64,000 nucleotides of DNA, taken from assembly GCA_023374025.1 (NCBI GenBank), contig SIJG01000038.1, positions 62,001 to 126,000 of the forward strand, written 5' to 3'. The notes beneath the pieces are model-generated. The model made no database searches. It was not told where the DNA came from and saw only the letters and a program-made list of their open reading frames with translations. The translations under genes and the position numbers were made by a program. The DNA comes from Heterodera schachtii (lineage: Eukaryota; Nematoda; Chromadorea; Rhabditida; Heteroderidae). Below, in pieces: positions 11,061-18,721 of this stretch. Each line of letters starts with the position of its first letter. The first letter of the stretch is position 1.

Positions 11061-11560
11061 AGTAGTATAAGGTTACAGGGGCAGGGGTCCGGGACCCCTG
11101 CCCCTGTAACCTTGAGATAAAATTGCACTTTTAGCCAGTGTAGAGGGTCCCGGACCCCTGCCCCTGTACCACAGGAGGGTTGGGTACTTCCTAACCTACC
11201 CCTTCTTGACATATACTTGGACAGGGGCAGGGGTCCGGGACCCCTGCCCCTGTAACCTTGAGATAAAATTGCACTTTTAGCCAGTGTAGAGGGTCCCAGA
11301 CCCCTGCCCCTGTAACCTTGAGATAAAATTGCACTTTTAGCCAGTGTAGAGGGTCCCGGACCCCTGCCCCTGTACCACAGGAGGGTTGGGTACTTCCTAA
11401 CCTACCCCTTCTTGACATATACTTGGACAGGGGCAGGGGTCCGGGACCCCTGCCCCTGTAACCTTGAGATAAAATTGCACTTTTAGCCAGTGTAGAGGGT
11501 CCCGGACCCCTGCCCCTGTACCACAGGAGGGTTGGGCAGGGGTCTTGGACCCCTGCCCCT
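11061..11560 (+). repeat. Left terminal inverted repeat with ~146-bp subrepeats
   Basis: Starts with the terminus, then a palindromic CAGGGGCAGGGGTCC block and about three units. Each contains the string AACCTTGAGATAAAATTGCA, the text CCAGTGTAGAGGGTCC and a PolyC/G palindrome. The right end (32371-33043) is the inverse with about five units spaced 140-146 bp. Unit-number differences imply unequal exchange or replication slippage. Reading frames here are artefacts of the repeat. Confidence 0.9.
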
Positions 11561-11660
11561 GTACATTAAAGGCAGCAATTTTTGTAGTCGATTCCCCGTT
11601 TCCCCGTCCCCCTTCTTCTTAATTAAATCTCTTTTAATCCCCCCCCCCGTCCCCACCAAT

Positions 11661-11672
11661 CACTATATAAGC
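11661..11672 (+). promoter_or_regulatory. TATA box candidate upstream of first Polinton gene
   Basis: CACTATATAAGC, about 70 bp before the ATG at 11738. Similar TATA sequences precede several other genes of the element. Confidence 0.5.
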
Positions 11673-11737
11673 AGATAACTTTAAATAAATGTACATACTT
11701 ACTATCCACATAATTATATAAATTACTTAAAATAAAT

Positions 11738-12085
11738 ATGGAGAGAATTACACAAGTAGAAGTTGATAAAGAACTAGAGCATGAAACATCACCAGCGCCA
11801 GACAAACAGTTGGAACGTGAACAACCGCTCAAACTACCGAAGACCGAATTGCCTGATGAAGACTTTTCACAAGAAAAACCGTCACCAATATCTACTCAAA
11901 CCTATGAAAATGAATTGACAGGCGAGAAATCCAAACCATATACCAAAATCTCCGAATCAGACTCACAGACTCTGTTTAAAAAAGCCATTTTGACAACAGA
12001 GTGTTCGTGGAAAGAAACAGTAGAATTATCGGGCAATTCGGCTGATTTAACACATTGGATCGAACACATCATGAAAGCTGAGTGA
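11738..12085 (+). CDS. KELERE-repeat protein, short paralogue
   Basis: A 115-residue acidic protein of unknown role. It carries degenerate repeats of a D-K-[EQ]-L-E-[RH]-E unit (DKELEHE, DKQLERE) spaced by Pro-rich linkers, and a C-terminal segment with CSWKETVEL. The same repeat unit and a QSWKDT segment occur in the middle of the large protein at 15336-17333. The two are therefore probably paralogous, by partial duplication within the element. No signal peptide or membrane segment. It is the first gene inside the left terminal repeat and has its own TATA-like sequence upstream. I do not know a function; an interaction or scaffold role is conceivable but unsupported. Confidence 0.65.
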   Translation: MERITQVEVDKELEHETSPAPDKQLEREQPLKLPKTELPDEDFSQEKPSPISTQTYENELTGEKSKPYTKISESDSQTLFKKAILTTECSWKETVELSGNSADLTHWIEHIMKAE

Positions 12086-12113
12086 CCCCTGTCCCCCAAC
12101 AGAATAAATAGAC

Positions 12114-12125
12114 TTATATATATAA
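12114..12125 (+). promoter_or_regulatory. TATA box candidate
   Basis: TTATATATATAA about 45-55 bp before the ATG at 12168, in a 80-bp intergenic gap. Confidence 0.45.
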
Positions 12126-12167
12126 CCACTTTTTTTTTTGTTGTTGCAATTTCACCAATTATTAGAA

Positions 12168-12464
12168 ATGAACAAAAAATGTATCCATCAGGTTAAATGT
12201 TGCCATTACTGCCCATGCCATTATGAGTTTTGTAAAAGGTGTAGGACACATAGTCTTTTGAATTTTGGCACAGTACCCTCCCCTTGGGCAGAAAAATGCT
12301 GGTTGTGCCCAAAATGTGCGGCATATGTCCCATACAAAATTGGGGACAAACAGTATATAAATGAGTTGCAATTAGAAAAAAACAAATATAAAAAATGTTT
12401 AACGCCCCCTTCACTCTTATATTATCGGGCGCCACTGGAAGCGGTAAAACCCAATGGCTTATGA
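12168..12464 (+). CDS. Small Cys-rich putative zinc-binding protein
   Basis: 98 residues starting at the first ATG (the frame is open a little further upstream without ATG). Cysteines cluster as CCHYCPCHYEFCKRC and CWLCPKC, enough for one or two zinc sites. The remainder is basic. It could be a nucleic-acid-binding or regulatory protein; I cannot assign a named family. Its 3' end overlaps the start of the ATPase gene by 70 bp in another frame, a virus-like economy of space. No membrane segment is seen. Confidence 0.65.
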   Translation: MNKKCIHQVKCCHYCPCHYEFCKRCRTHSLLNFGTVPSPWAEKCWLCPKCAAYVPYKIGDKQYINELQLEKNKYKKCLTPPSLLYYRAPLEAVKPNGL

Positions 12465-13009
12465 GATTGTTGAAGCACTATAGCGAAATGATTAGCCCGC
12501 CTCCCGAAAAGGTTTTATATTGTTATTCCGAAATGAACGATTCGGTCATTGATTTGATGAAACGTGGCATAGAAACACATAACGGGATTCCCGATCAGTC
12601 ATTAATCAACAGTCAGCCAAAACCTCTCCTACTTGTGCTGGACGATCTGATGCTGAACATTAACAATGATTTTTTAGACCTTCTATTTACGCGAGGTTCG
12701 CATAATTGGAACGTAAACGTAATTTTCGTAACTCAGAGCCTGTATGGGCGAAATATTCGGACAGCAAGAGCGAACAGTCATTACCTTGTGCTGACACGTA
12801 ACCCATCCGGACAGCTTCAGGTACGGACAGTCGGGTCTCAACTGTTTCCAAAGCGCTTAAATTTTTTTATGGAATCATATACCGACGCAACAAATAAACC
12901 GTTTAGCTATCTTGTTATAAATATGCATCCAAATGCACCGGAAACTGAGCGTCTTACTAGTAAAATATTTCCAGACGAGCGTAGAGTAATCTATTTACCG
13001 ATCGAATAA
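12395..13009 (+). CDS. A32-like/FtsK-HerA genome-packaging ATPase
   Basis: 204 residues. Near the N-terminus is a Walker A motif, GATGSGKT (residues about 11-18). Walker B is LLLVLDDLM around residue 85-93, and a polar segment VIFVTQSLY follows, with a downstream arginine-containing stretch NIRTARANSHY. This is the layout of the FtsK-HerA packaging ATPases of Polintons, adintoviruses and poxvirus A32. In the family it pumps element DNA into the preformed capsid. Length is normal for Polintons. It starts inside the preceding gene and is followed after about 60 bp by a TATA-like sequence and the next gene. Motifs look intact. Confidence 0.92.
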   Translation: MFNAPFTLILSGATGSGKTQWLMRLLKHYSEMISPPPEKVLYCYSEMNDSVIDLMKRGIETHNGIPDQSLINSQPKPLLLVLDDLMLNINNDFLDLLFTRGSHNWNVNVIFVTQSLYGRNIRTARANSHYLVLTRNPSGQLQVRTVGSQLFPKRLNFFMESYTDATNKPFSYLVINMHPNAPETERLTSKIFPDERRVIYLPIE

Positions 13010-13032
13010 TGCATACGCTAACCGCCGCATTG

Positions 13033-13043
13033 TCTATATAAAG
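13033..13043 (+). promoter_or_regulatory. TATA box candidate
   Basis: TCTATATAAAG, about 25-35 bp before the ATG at 13068. Confidence 0.5.
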
Positions 13044-13067
13044 AAATGAGTACGGAATAAATCTAAA

Positions 13068-13418
13068 ATGTATCAATTTAGTCCTTACGTTAGAGAAAAT
13101 ACCGATTTCTTAAAAAAGCTTGCGGCCACCAGGTCTGATAAACGAAAAAACGAGCTATTGCAGGGTGCATCAGCAGAACAAATACTTGCCCTTGTGGAAA
13201 TTTGCGCAAATATTTTAAAATTTAATTTTCGTCTAAATCCGAGCCAGAAGCGACGATTATTCCGATACGCAGACTATTACAGGGCTATAGCACGCGCTCG
13301 CAGTGAAAGTACAGCCCGTCAAAAACTTCAACAAGGGAGCGGAATTGCCCTTGGTGCTATTCTTGTGCCTATTCTCAGTGTCTTAGCCCAACATTTGCTT
13401 GAAAAAATAACCGCATGA
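13068..13418 (+). CDS. Conserved small Polinton protein with hydrophobic C-terminus
   Basis: 116 residues. Helical N-terminal part with EQILALVEICANIL, a basic middle (LNPSQKRRLFRYADYY, ARARSESTARQK), then a short glycine/alanine-rich hydrophobic end (GIALGAILVPILSVLA). Small proteins with the order 'K.LL..A...QI.AL.E.A.N.L...' , basic patch and hydrophobic tail recur in metazoan Polintons and adintoviruses. A role as a core or membrane-active virion component has been proposed for similar proteins; here it is inference. The stop overlaps the next ATG (ATGATG context), indicating compact organisation. Confidence 0.75.
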   Translation: MYQFSPYVRENTDFLKKLAATRSDKRKNELLQGASAEQILALVEICANILKFNFRLNPSQKRRLFRYADYYRAIARARSESTARQKLQQGSGIALGAILVPILSVLAQHLLEKITA

Positions 13419-14266
13419 TGAAGCATACAAAGAAAATGGTCATGGTTCCGGAAACCGAATACATTGCGCTTATGAACATAGTGAAAAGTGTTGGTAACAG
13501 AGGCGATCATCCACTACAAGATGAAAAAACATCTTTAGACTCAAATATACAAAAAAATTTGGAGGACAAAACAATTGGAGCGGATATTAAAATGAAACGA
13601 CACTCCTGGCTGTACAAACGGAGACGCCAGCTTAAAGAGCTGGTGGAAAACAAACCACAGAAAGTGATCATAGAAGGAAACCTGGGCTCTACAATACCAA
13701 ACGTTGCTCCATATATGGGGATTCATAAATTGGCAAAAGTTGAAACAGTCGATGAACAAGAGAATAAACACCACCCATTAGGATTAAGAAGAACATCACG
13801 TGAAAAAAATGAAAACGGGAATGAATCCTCTTTTGATTACTCATCGGCTGCAGAGAAAAACGATAGCGGTAGTACACCAACACGTTCACATGATGTACAA
13901 ATAAGTCCAAAGAATATTAAAAAAATTAAGAAAATTATTGGAAAAAACCCTGACAAATTTGGAATCGATGTGCAAACAGGTCAGGTCATGACCCATTTTA
14001 ATAAGCCAATCACCGGCTCAGATTATGCTGAATCGCTTAAATTATTATCAGGCGTAGATATTTCACCGCCTAGAGGGCATACATTTTTTGTTCAACGTTT
14101 GAAAAGGGAACCGGCGATTGCAAAATACTTAAATAACTTACAACAGGGTAAAGGGAAGACGAGAAATGGAAAAAAACTTGTCCTTGTCAAGATTAGCCCT
14201 ATAAAAACAGAAGGGTTAAATAGAGAGAGAAGACCCTTTAAACCAGTATTATGGGCAAAACTATAG
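13415..14266 (+). CDS. Conserved basic Polinton protein
   Basis: 283 residues. N-terminus is KKMVMVPETEYIALM; the centre is hydrophilic and probably disordered. A C-terminal domain has KFGIDVQTGQVMTHFN, then PITGSDYAESLKLL and a basic end. The pairing of an N-terminal MV.VP..EY segment with a C-terminal 'G......I.GSDY...L..L' segment is familiar from metazoan Polintons, where the protein has no agreed function. Many lysines and no membrane segment suggest a nucleic-acid-associated or virion protein. It overlaps the integrase start by 16 bp. Confidence 0.7.
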   Translation: MMKHTKKMVMVPETEYIALMNIVKSVGNRGDHPLQDEKTSLDSNIQKNLEDKTIGADIKMKRHSWLYKRRRQLKELVENKPQKVIIEGNLGSTIPNVAPYMGIHKLAKVETVDEQENKHHPLGLRRTSREKNENGNESSFDYSSAAEKNDSGSTPTRSHDVQISPKNIKKIKKIIGKNPDKFGIDVQTGQVMTHFNKPITGSDYAESLKLLSGVDISPPRGHTFFVQRLKREPAIAKYLNNLQQGKGKTRNGKKLVLVKISPIKTEGLNRERRPFKPVLWAKL

Positions 14267-15333
14267 AAAGTCATCTTGAACAGGTTTATTACAACCTAAA
14301 TTCGCCGGCAAGCTACGCAGGAATACAAAAGGTTCTAGAAGAAGCGAGAAAACGTTTCCCAAACTTAAAGCTTCACGTTGTGCAGGACTTTTTGCACAAG
14401 CAACGGACTTATACACTTTTTAAACCAAGAAGAAATAAATTCACACGGTTAAAAACCGTGCCAAGTGGGTTACATACAGATTGGCAATGTGACCTTTGCA
14501 TTATGGACTCGTTGAAGCAACATAATGATGGATATCGGTATATGCTTGTCTGTATTGACGTGTTGAGTAGACTGATTTATGTCGCCGAAGCGGAATCGAA
14601 GAAAAGTGAGCACATGATTGAAGCCTTTGAAAAAGTGTTCAAAAAGGCAGGAGTATTGCCTAATAAAATGTACAGCGACAGTGGCCTTGAATTCCAAGCC
14701 AAACGAATGAATGAATACTGGCGTTCAAAAGATATAATCAAACATGTGATGTACAGCCCCCATCTGCACGCAGGCGTCGTGGAGAGAGCAAATCGTACAA
14801 TTAAGGAAAGACTTTACCGTTATTTTAGCGAAAAAAATACACATAGATGGATAGACATTATTGATAAAATAGTTAAAAACCTGAACAATTCAGTGAACCG
14901 TACAACAGGAATGCGCCCTGTCGATGTGAATTTTCGCAATGCAGCAGAGCTGAGAAATCGTCTATATAAAGACGTGGAAGAACATGAACGGAAACCGAAA
15001 TTTAAAATAGGTGATATAATAAGAATTAGCAAGGAGAAGGGAGAATTCTCCAAAGGATATTACCCAAATTTTACTGACGAATTATTTAAAATTTTTCAAG
15101 TAAATCCAACCAATCCGCCTTCATACCGAATCATTGATTTAGAAGGAGAAAAAATAAAAGGTATTTTTTATGATCAAGAATTGGTAAGGACTGTTGCCGC
15201 TGAACAAATAACACATAGAGCAGAAGTTTTGAAAACCAGGGTGCGAAACGGTGTTAAGCAACATTTTGTTCGTTGGATAGGTTATTCGGAAAATCACAAT
15301 AGGTGGATTAACGATTCAGATCTAGTACGTTAA
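14251..15333 (+). CDS. Retroviral-type integrase with C-terminal chromodomain
   Basis: 360 residues. An N-terminal region of about 65 residues is followed by the rve catalytic core. The acidic triad is visible: D in WQCDLCIMD (about residue 77), D in MYSDSGLEF (about 138), E in AGVVERANRTIKERL (about 175). A beta-barrel-like region (KFKIGDIIRISKEKGEFSKGY) follows, then a terminal chromodomain (VRWIGYSENHNRWINDSDL). In Polintons this enzyme inserts the linear element, making 6-bp target duplications as seen here. The chromodomain may steer integration to marked chromatin. Catalytic residues and length look intact. It ends 3 bp before the next ATG. Confidence 0.95.
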   Translation: MGKTIESHLEQVYYNLNSPASYAGIQKVLEEARKRFPNLKLHVVQDFLHKQRTYTLFKPRRNKFTRLKTVPSGLHTDWQCDLCIMDSLKQHNDGYRYMLVCIDVLSRLIYVAEAESKKSEHMIEAFEKVFKKAGVLPNKMYSDSGLEFQAKRMNEYWRSKDIIKHVMYSPHLHAGVVERANRTIKERLYRYFSEKNTHRWIDIIDKIVKNLNNSVNRTTGMRPVDVNFRNAAELRNRLYKDVEEHERKPKFKIGDIIRISKEKGEFSKGYYPNFTDELFKIFQVNPTNPPSYRIIDLEGEKIKGIFYDQELVRTVAAEQITHRAEVLKTRVRNGVKQHFVRWIGYSENHNRWINDSDLVR

Positions 15334-15335
15334 GC

Positions 15336-17333
15336 ATGGACGAATTTTATATTGTACTGCCATCAAATGTACCATTTCCTGGAAATACGGCGTCCCATTT
15401 TACCGTAAGACTTCCACATACTTTAGAGCTAGACTCTAATTGGTCAGTTGCACTTTCTTCTATCATATACCCAAACTCATTCCCCTCCGTCGGAGTGGAT
15501 GAGGATGACTTTGTCAACATAAAACTCCTGAACCCTGACTATAAATCAGCTGGTACAGACCCAACCACTGTCACGCTGAAGGTAAAAATTCCAAGCATAC
15601 AGTTTCACAGTATAGAACACATGAAAAAATCATTGAACACTATCATTCAATCGGCCTATGATGCAAAATTCCCAAAAGAAAGCAGGTTAAAAAGAGGTGT
15701 TATTGCAGACAAAGAATTGGAAAAAGAAATGCAACCAGAACCCGATAAGGAACTGACACGTGAAGTATCTCAATCTATAACCCAGGATGCTGAATTAACA
15801 CGTGAAACTTCTTCAGCTGCACCCCTTGACATTGAACTGCAACGTGAAACAGAGCCAAAAACATCGGACAAGGAACTTGGACGTGAAACAAGGCCACCGC
15901 AACTTTCTGATAAGCAGTTGGACGAATTAGAACATAAAAAACCGCAAAAGGAACAATTTCGGCCCCCTCCCATTGTTGAACATAGTAAAACATCTACGAT
16001 AGAACAAGAACGCCTGGACTTAGCGAAACGGGTAACGGAACAATCGTGGAAAGACACGGATTCATCAGCCGCTACTGCAGCAGATATTGCAGAAAAGGCT
16101 AAGACAGCCCTCAACCGTGCTGAACAAGCCCGTAGACAAGCACCTAATGCTCCACACGCAAAGAAATTGTTCGACAATCTATCAAATATGGAGAATAATT
16201 TGCGAAAACTTGTGGAAAAGATTTCACACGAGTCGAAAAAGGCGGCCGAAGCAAAACGGAAATTAAGTGTACATTATGAGTCAAAGAACTTGAATGAATG
16301 CCGTAAACAGGCAGATATGGCCAAGAAAGCTCTTAAAGACTCGAAAAAATACCTTGCTGAGCTTACACCCATGTATTTTAGCATAGCACCTGAGGATAAG
16401 CTTGGAGTGAATGAGCTTGCAAATCGTGTAGTGACAGCAGTCGACGATTTTTTAAATGCAAAGGTAAAGGCACCAAGAGCTCCCGAAGACCCTAAGTTCC
16501 CTGCTGGGCAACCAAAACAGCACCAAGAAAAACAATTGGAAAAGATGAAGCCGACTGTGGAAAAAGAACTTGAGAGCAGAACGAAGCCACCAGTCTCCAA
16601 AATATCTGATAAGAAGGAACTGAAACGCGAACCTGAAAAGGCGACCGTAGAAAAAGAGTTGGAACGTGAACCGATAAAAGCACCAGAAAAGGAATTGGAG
16701 CGTGAAAGCCCGAAAAAAGCGGACAAAGAGTTGGAACCTTTAATAACAGAACGGTTAAAACAAGACGACAATTTGTTAGAAAAAGCAAAAAATGAAATTG
16801 ATGAAAAGATGCAAGAAGCAATCCAAACAGATAGCTATATTCAAAAGGGGTTAGAAAAGGAAATTCCCGAAGAACCCCAAAAAGAACTGGAGCGGGAAAA
16901 AAGTCAACAGGAAAAAACGGAAACAGAATTCCCCTCATTCGAGTATGAAATTGGAGATAGCTCAGAGAAGCAACGTGAACCATTGGAAGAACAAGTAGAC
17001 GAATCGTATTTATCGAAGAAAAAAGAAGAAAAACTGGACGAAGAGAAAATTCAAATTGCGGAGAATATAGCTCATGAATTTCCATCTACAGATTATGGAA
17101 CTGAAGACAGTGAAAATGAAAAGACAGAGAAATGGTCGCCTGAGCCAACCAAACAGAAAGTAATGAAAGGAAAAGAGGATTCGTTAGAGCAGTCCGCTCG
17201 TCAAAAGAACGAAGAGGCAACTTTAGTGAAAAGTACTGATAAAAAGGAGGAGGAGGAATTTCCCTCTACTGAATACGAGATTGAAGAAGATAATAATGTA
17301 TTATATCATCATCATCATCATCATCATCAATAG
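15336..17333 (+). CDS. Penton-type minor capsid protein, N-terminal part with KELERE insert
   Basis: 665 residues. The N-terminus FYIVLPSN, NTASHFTVRLP, then ...NWSVALSSIIYP is the signature start of a minor capsid (penton-type) protein of Polintons and adintoviruses. A very long acidic, low-complexity middle follows, with at least ten D/E-K-ELERE-like repeats and a predicted coiled-coil stretch around residues 240-370. The frame then runs into a (CAT)n tract coding histidines and stops at 17331. The conserved C-terminal part of the family lies in another frame immediately downstream (17297-18148). The two parts are therefore one gene broken or frameshifted at the repeat. Assignment as penton-type rather than another minor capsid protein is from memory of the family. 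Confidence 0.8.
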   Translation: MDEFYIVLPSNVPFPGNTASHFTVRLPHTLELDSNWSVALSSIIYPNSFPSVGVDEDDFVNIKLLNPDYKSAGTDPTTVTLKVKIPSIQFHSIEHMKKSLNTIIQSAYDAKFPKESRLKRGVIADKELEKEMQPEPDKELTREVSQSITQDAELTRETSSAAPLDIELQRETEPKTSDKELGRETRPPQLSDKQLDELEHKKPQKEQFRPPPIVEHSKTSTIEQERLDLAKRVTEQSWKDTDSSAATAADIAEKAKTALNRAEQARRQAPNAPHAKKLFDNLSNMENNLRKLVEKISHESKKAAEAKRKLSVHYESKNLNECRKQADMAKKALKDSKKYLAELTPMYFSIAPEDKLGVNELANRVVTAVDDFLNAKVKAPRAPEDPKFPAGQPKQHQEKQLEKMKPTVEKELESRTKPPVSKISDKKELKREPEKATVEKELEREPIKAPEKELERESPKKADKELEPLITERLKQDDNLLEKAKNEIDEKMQEAIQTDSYIQKGLEKEIPEEPQKELEREKSQQEKTETEFPSFEYEIGDSSEKQREPLEEQVDESYLSKKKEEKLDEEKIQIAENIAHEFPSTDYGTEDSENEKTEKWSPEPTKQKVMKGKEDSLEQSARQKNEEATLVKSTDKKEEEEFPSTEYEIEEDNNVLYHHHHHHHQ

Positions 17334-18148
17334 TGGCCGAAAATAAACCATCGGAAACGGCCAAAACTGATGAAGGGTCGTCGTTAATGCCCCAAATTGA
17401 GGAGATAGCAGAGACAGTGGATGGTGGGCAAAAATCAGGAACAATGTTACCAGTAGATTTTCCTTCATATAATGATGAGGACAATATGAACAATGTTGTC
17501 CTCATGAATGAATTGCCAGAAGAAACGCTTATTTCGGCTACGCCCGAAGATGAGCTAAACAAATCGGAACATAACGATGAAGACGATCTCCCTGATTTGC
17601 CTAGCCCTCAAGCACTTTCTACTGCCAAACAGAGAGGCGAGAAAAAAGAAGCAACCGTAGTGTCAGAAAGAAAGAAAATGCTTATTGGCCATCAGAAACA
17701 GCAAAGGAAAGCAGTAGAATTCCTTTTCAATGAGATCACTCAAAGATTTTACATTAGCATAGGTAGTGGAGTACAACATGTTGATGCTAGCAGCCACCTT
17801 GCCTATGTGCTAGGATTTGAGAACACTCGACTCTACTACAATCATCCAGCCAAATACTTACCAGATTTGTCGGGTGGTGTAAGACAATTGTACGTTTATG
17901 CACCAAAGTTAGTGGAAGATACAATTATTGGCGATCGTATGGCTCCGTTGTTACGGGTTGTTAATGTATCAGGCGTAGCTCCGCTGGACGTGCCAGAGGT
18001 TATATATACCAACGAGTTTTTCAAACCAATACAAAACAAACGTATTTCCGAAATAAAAATCGAAATACAAACAGCGTTTGGACGTTACATTAAATTTAAC
18101 TGGGGTAATTGTGTTCTAACCCTCCATTTTAAACGAAAACTATTTTAA
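17297..18148 (+). CDS. Penton-type minor capsid protein, C-terminal part in shifted frame
   Basis: Open from 17297 (after a TAA at 17294) to the stop at 18146-18148, with no ATG near its beginning. The first in-frame candidate is a GTG at 17333, which is not a credible eukaryotic start. After an acidic linker it holds the conserved terminal domain: AYVLGFEN, LYVYAPKLVEDTIIGDR, APLLRVVNVSG, and a final FNWGNCVLTLHFKR. In related elements these segments lie in the same protein as the FYIVLPSN N-terminus. Both frames run across the same (CAT)n tract (His in one, Ser in the other). A one-base deletion, slippage polymorphism, programmed shift or assembly error there would explain the split. Confidence 0.75.
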   Translation, partial: CIISSSSSSSSIVAENKPSETAKTDEGSSLMPQIEEIAETVDGGQKSGTMLPVDFPSYNDEDNMNNVVLMNELPEETLISATPEDELNKSEHNDEDDLPDLPSPQALSTAKQRGEKKEATVVSERKKMLIGHQKQQRKAVEFLFNEITQRFYISIGSGVQHVDASSHLAYVLGFENTRLYYNHPAKYLPDLSGGVRQLYVYAPKLVEDTIIGDRMAPLLRVVNVSGVAPLDVPEVIYTNEFFKPIQNKRISEIKIEIQTAFGRYIKFNWGNCVLTLHFKRKLF

Positions 18149-18149
18149 A

Positions 18150-18617
18150 ATGACTCACGTATTTTTCAATCCCGACTCCATCGACTGGTCAAGCTTTCTA
18201 GCCACACAACAAGAAGGAAAAGGTGAACAGCAGTATTTTGTCGGCACGCGATACCAACGCGGAGGCGGTCTGCTGCAAAATGTAGCTCGATTTCTGATGC
18301 CTGTAGCATCAAACCTGCTCTCCAGTGCATCTAAGGAGGGAATTGCTGCAGGAACACGTGTTCTCGGCGATTTATCCCAGGGTAAAGCATTGAAGGAATC
18401 TCTTGAAACGCATGCAAAGCAAGGGTTCGAGAATCTGGCCGGAAAACTACACCAATGCGGAAAAGGCGGCATTTATGGTCGCGATAATGGAAGAGGACGA
18501 CGAGTGTCAAAGGTTAAAAAACCTAGCGACACCAGCTCCTCTGATCATTCTATTGATAGAATTGGGACCATCCGGCGTCGGCGGAATAAAATCATTGATC
18601 AATTAAGCTTCCCTTGA
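18150..18617 (+). CDS. Small Gly-rich basic Polinton virion protein (pX/pVI-like)
   Basis: 155 residues. Contains QYFVGTRYQRGGGLLQNVARFLMP followed (in pieces) by SASKEGIAAGTRVL and a basic C-terminus GRGRRVSKVKKP. The combination of a '[YF]F.G..YQRG.G.G' start, a 'P......GKE.....' helix and a lysine-rich tail is one of the best conserved small proteins of metazoan Polintons. It has been compared to adenovirus core or membrane-lytic proteins. Expected to be a virion-internal protein; that is inference. It starts 1 bp after the preceding stop. The gap after it contains a TATA-like sequence. Confidence 0.75.
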   Translation: MTHVFFNPDSIDWSSFLATQQEGKGEQQYFVGTRYQRGGGLLQNVARFLMPVASNLLSSASKEGIAAGTRVLGDLSQGKALKESLETHAKQGFENLAGKLHQCGKGGIYGRDNGRGRRVSKVKKPSDTSSSDHSIDRIGTIRRRRNKIIDQLSFP

Positions 18618-18634
18618 CGTCGTAAAGGTGGAAG

Positions 18635-18645
18635 TCTATAAATAG
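18635..18645 (+). promoter_or_regulatory. TATA box candidate of major capsid gene
   Basis: TCTATAAATAG, about 80 bp before the ATG at 18722. Confidence 0.5.
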
Positions 18646-18721
18646 AAGAATAATTTTACAATCTATACATTTGCAAATTTATTTTTTTACATAGTTCCAA
18701 AAATAAACGTAATCATTAAGC

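Noticed and set aside
11191..11418. Open frames across the terminal repeats, also at 32289-33089
   Set aside because: They follow the ~146-bp repeat unit, occur in inverse at both ends and have no protein-like composition.
11738..12085. Toxin-antidote cargo, as reported for some nematode Mavericks
   Set aside because: No gene here resembles the F-box, protease or other cargo I know from such systems.
14957..14968. TATA-like TCTATATAAAG
   Set aside because: Lies inside the integrase coding region, 370 bp from the next ATG.
17333..17335. GTG as start of the second penton-type frame
   Set aside because: Not a plausible eukaryotic start; the frame is open upstream through the CAT tract and the domain belongs to the preceding protein.
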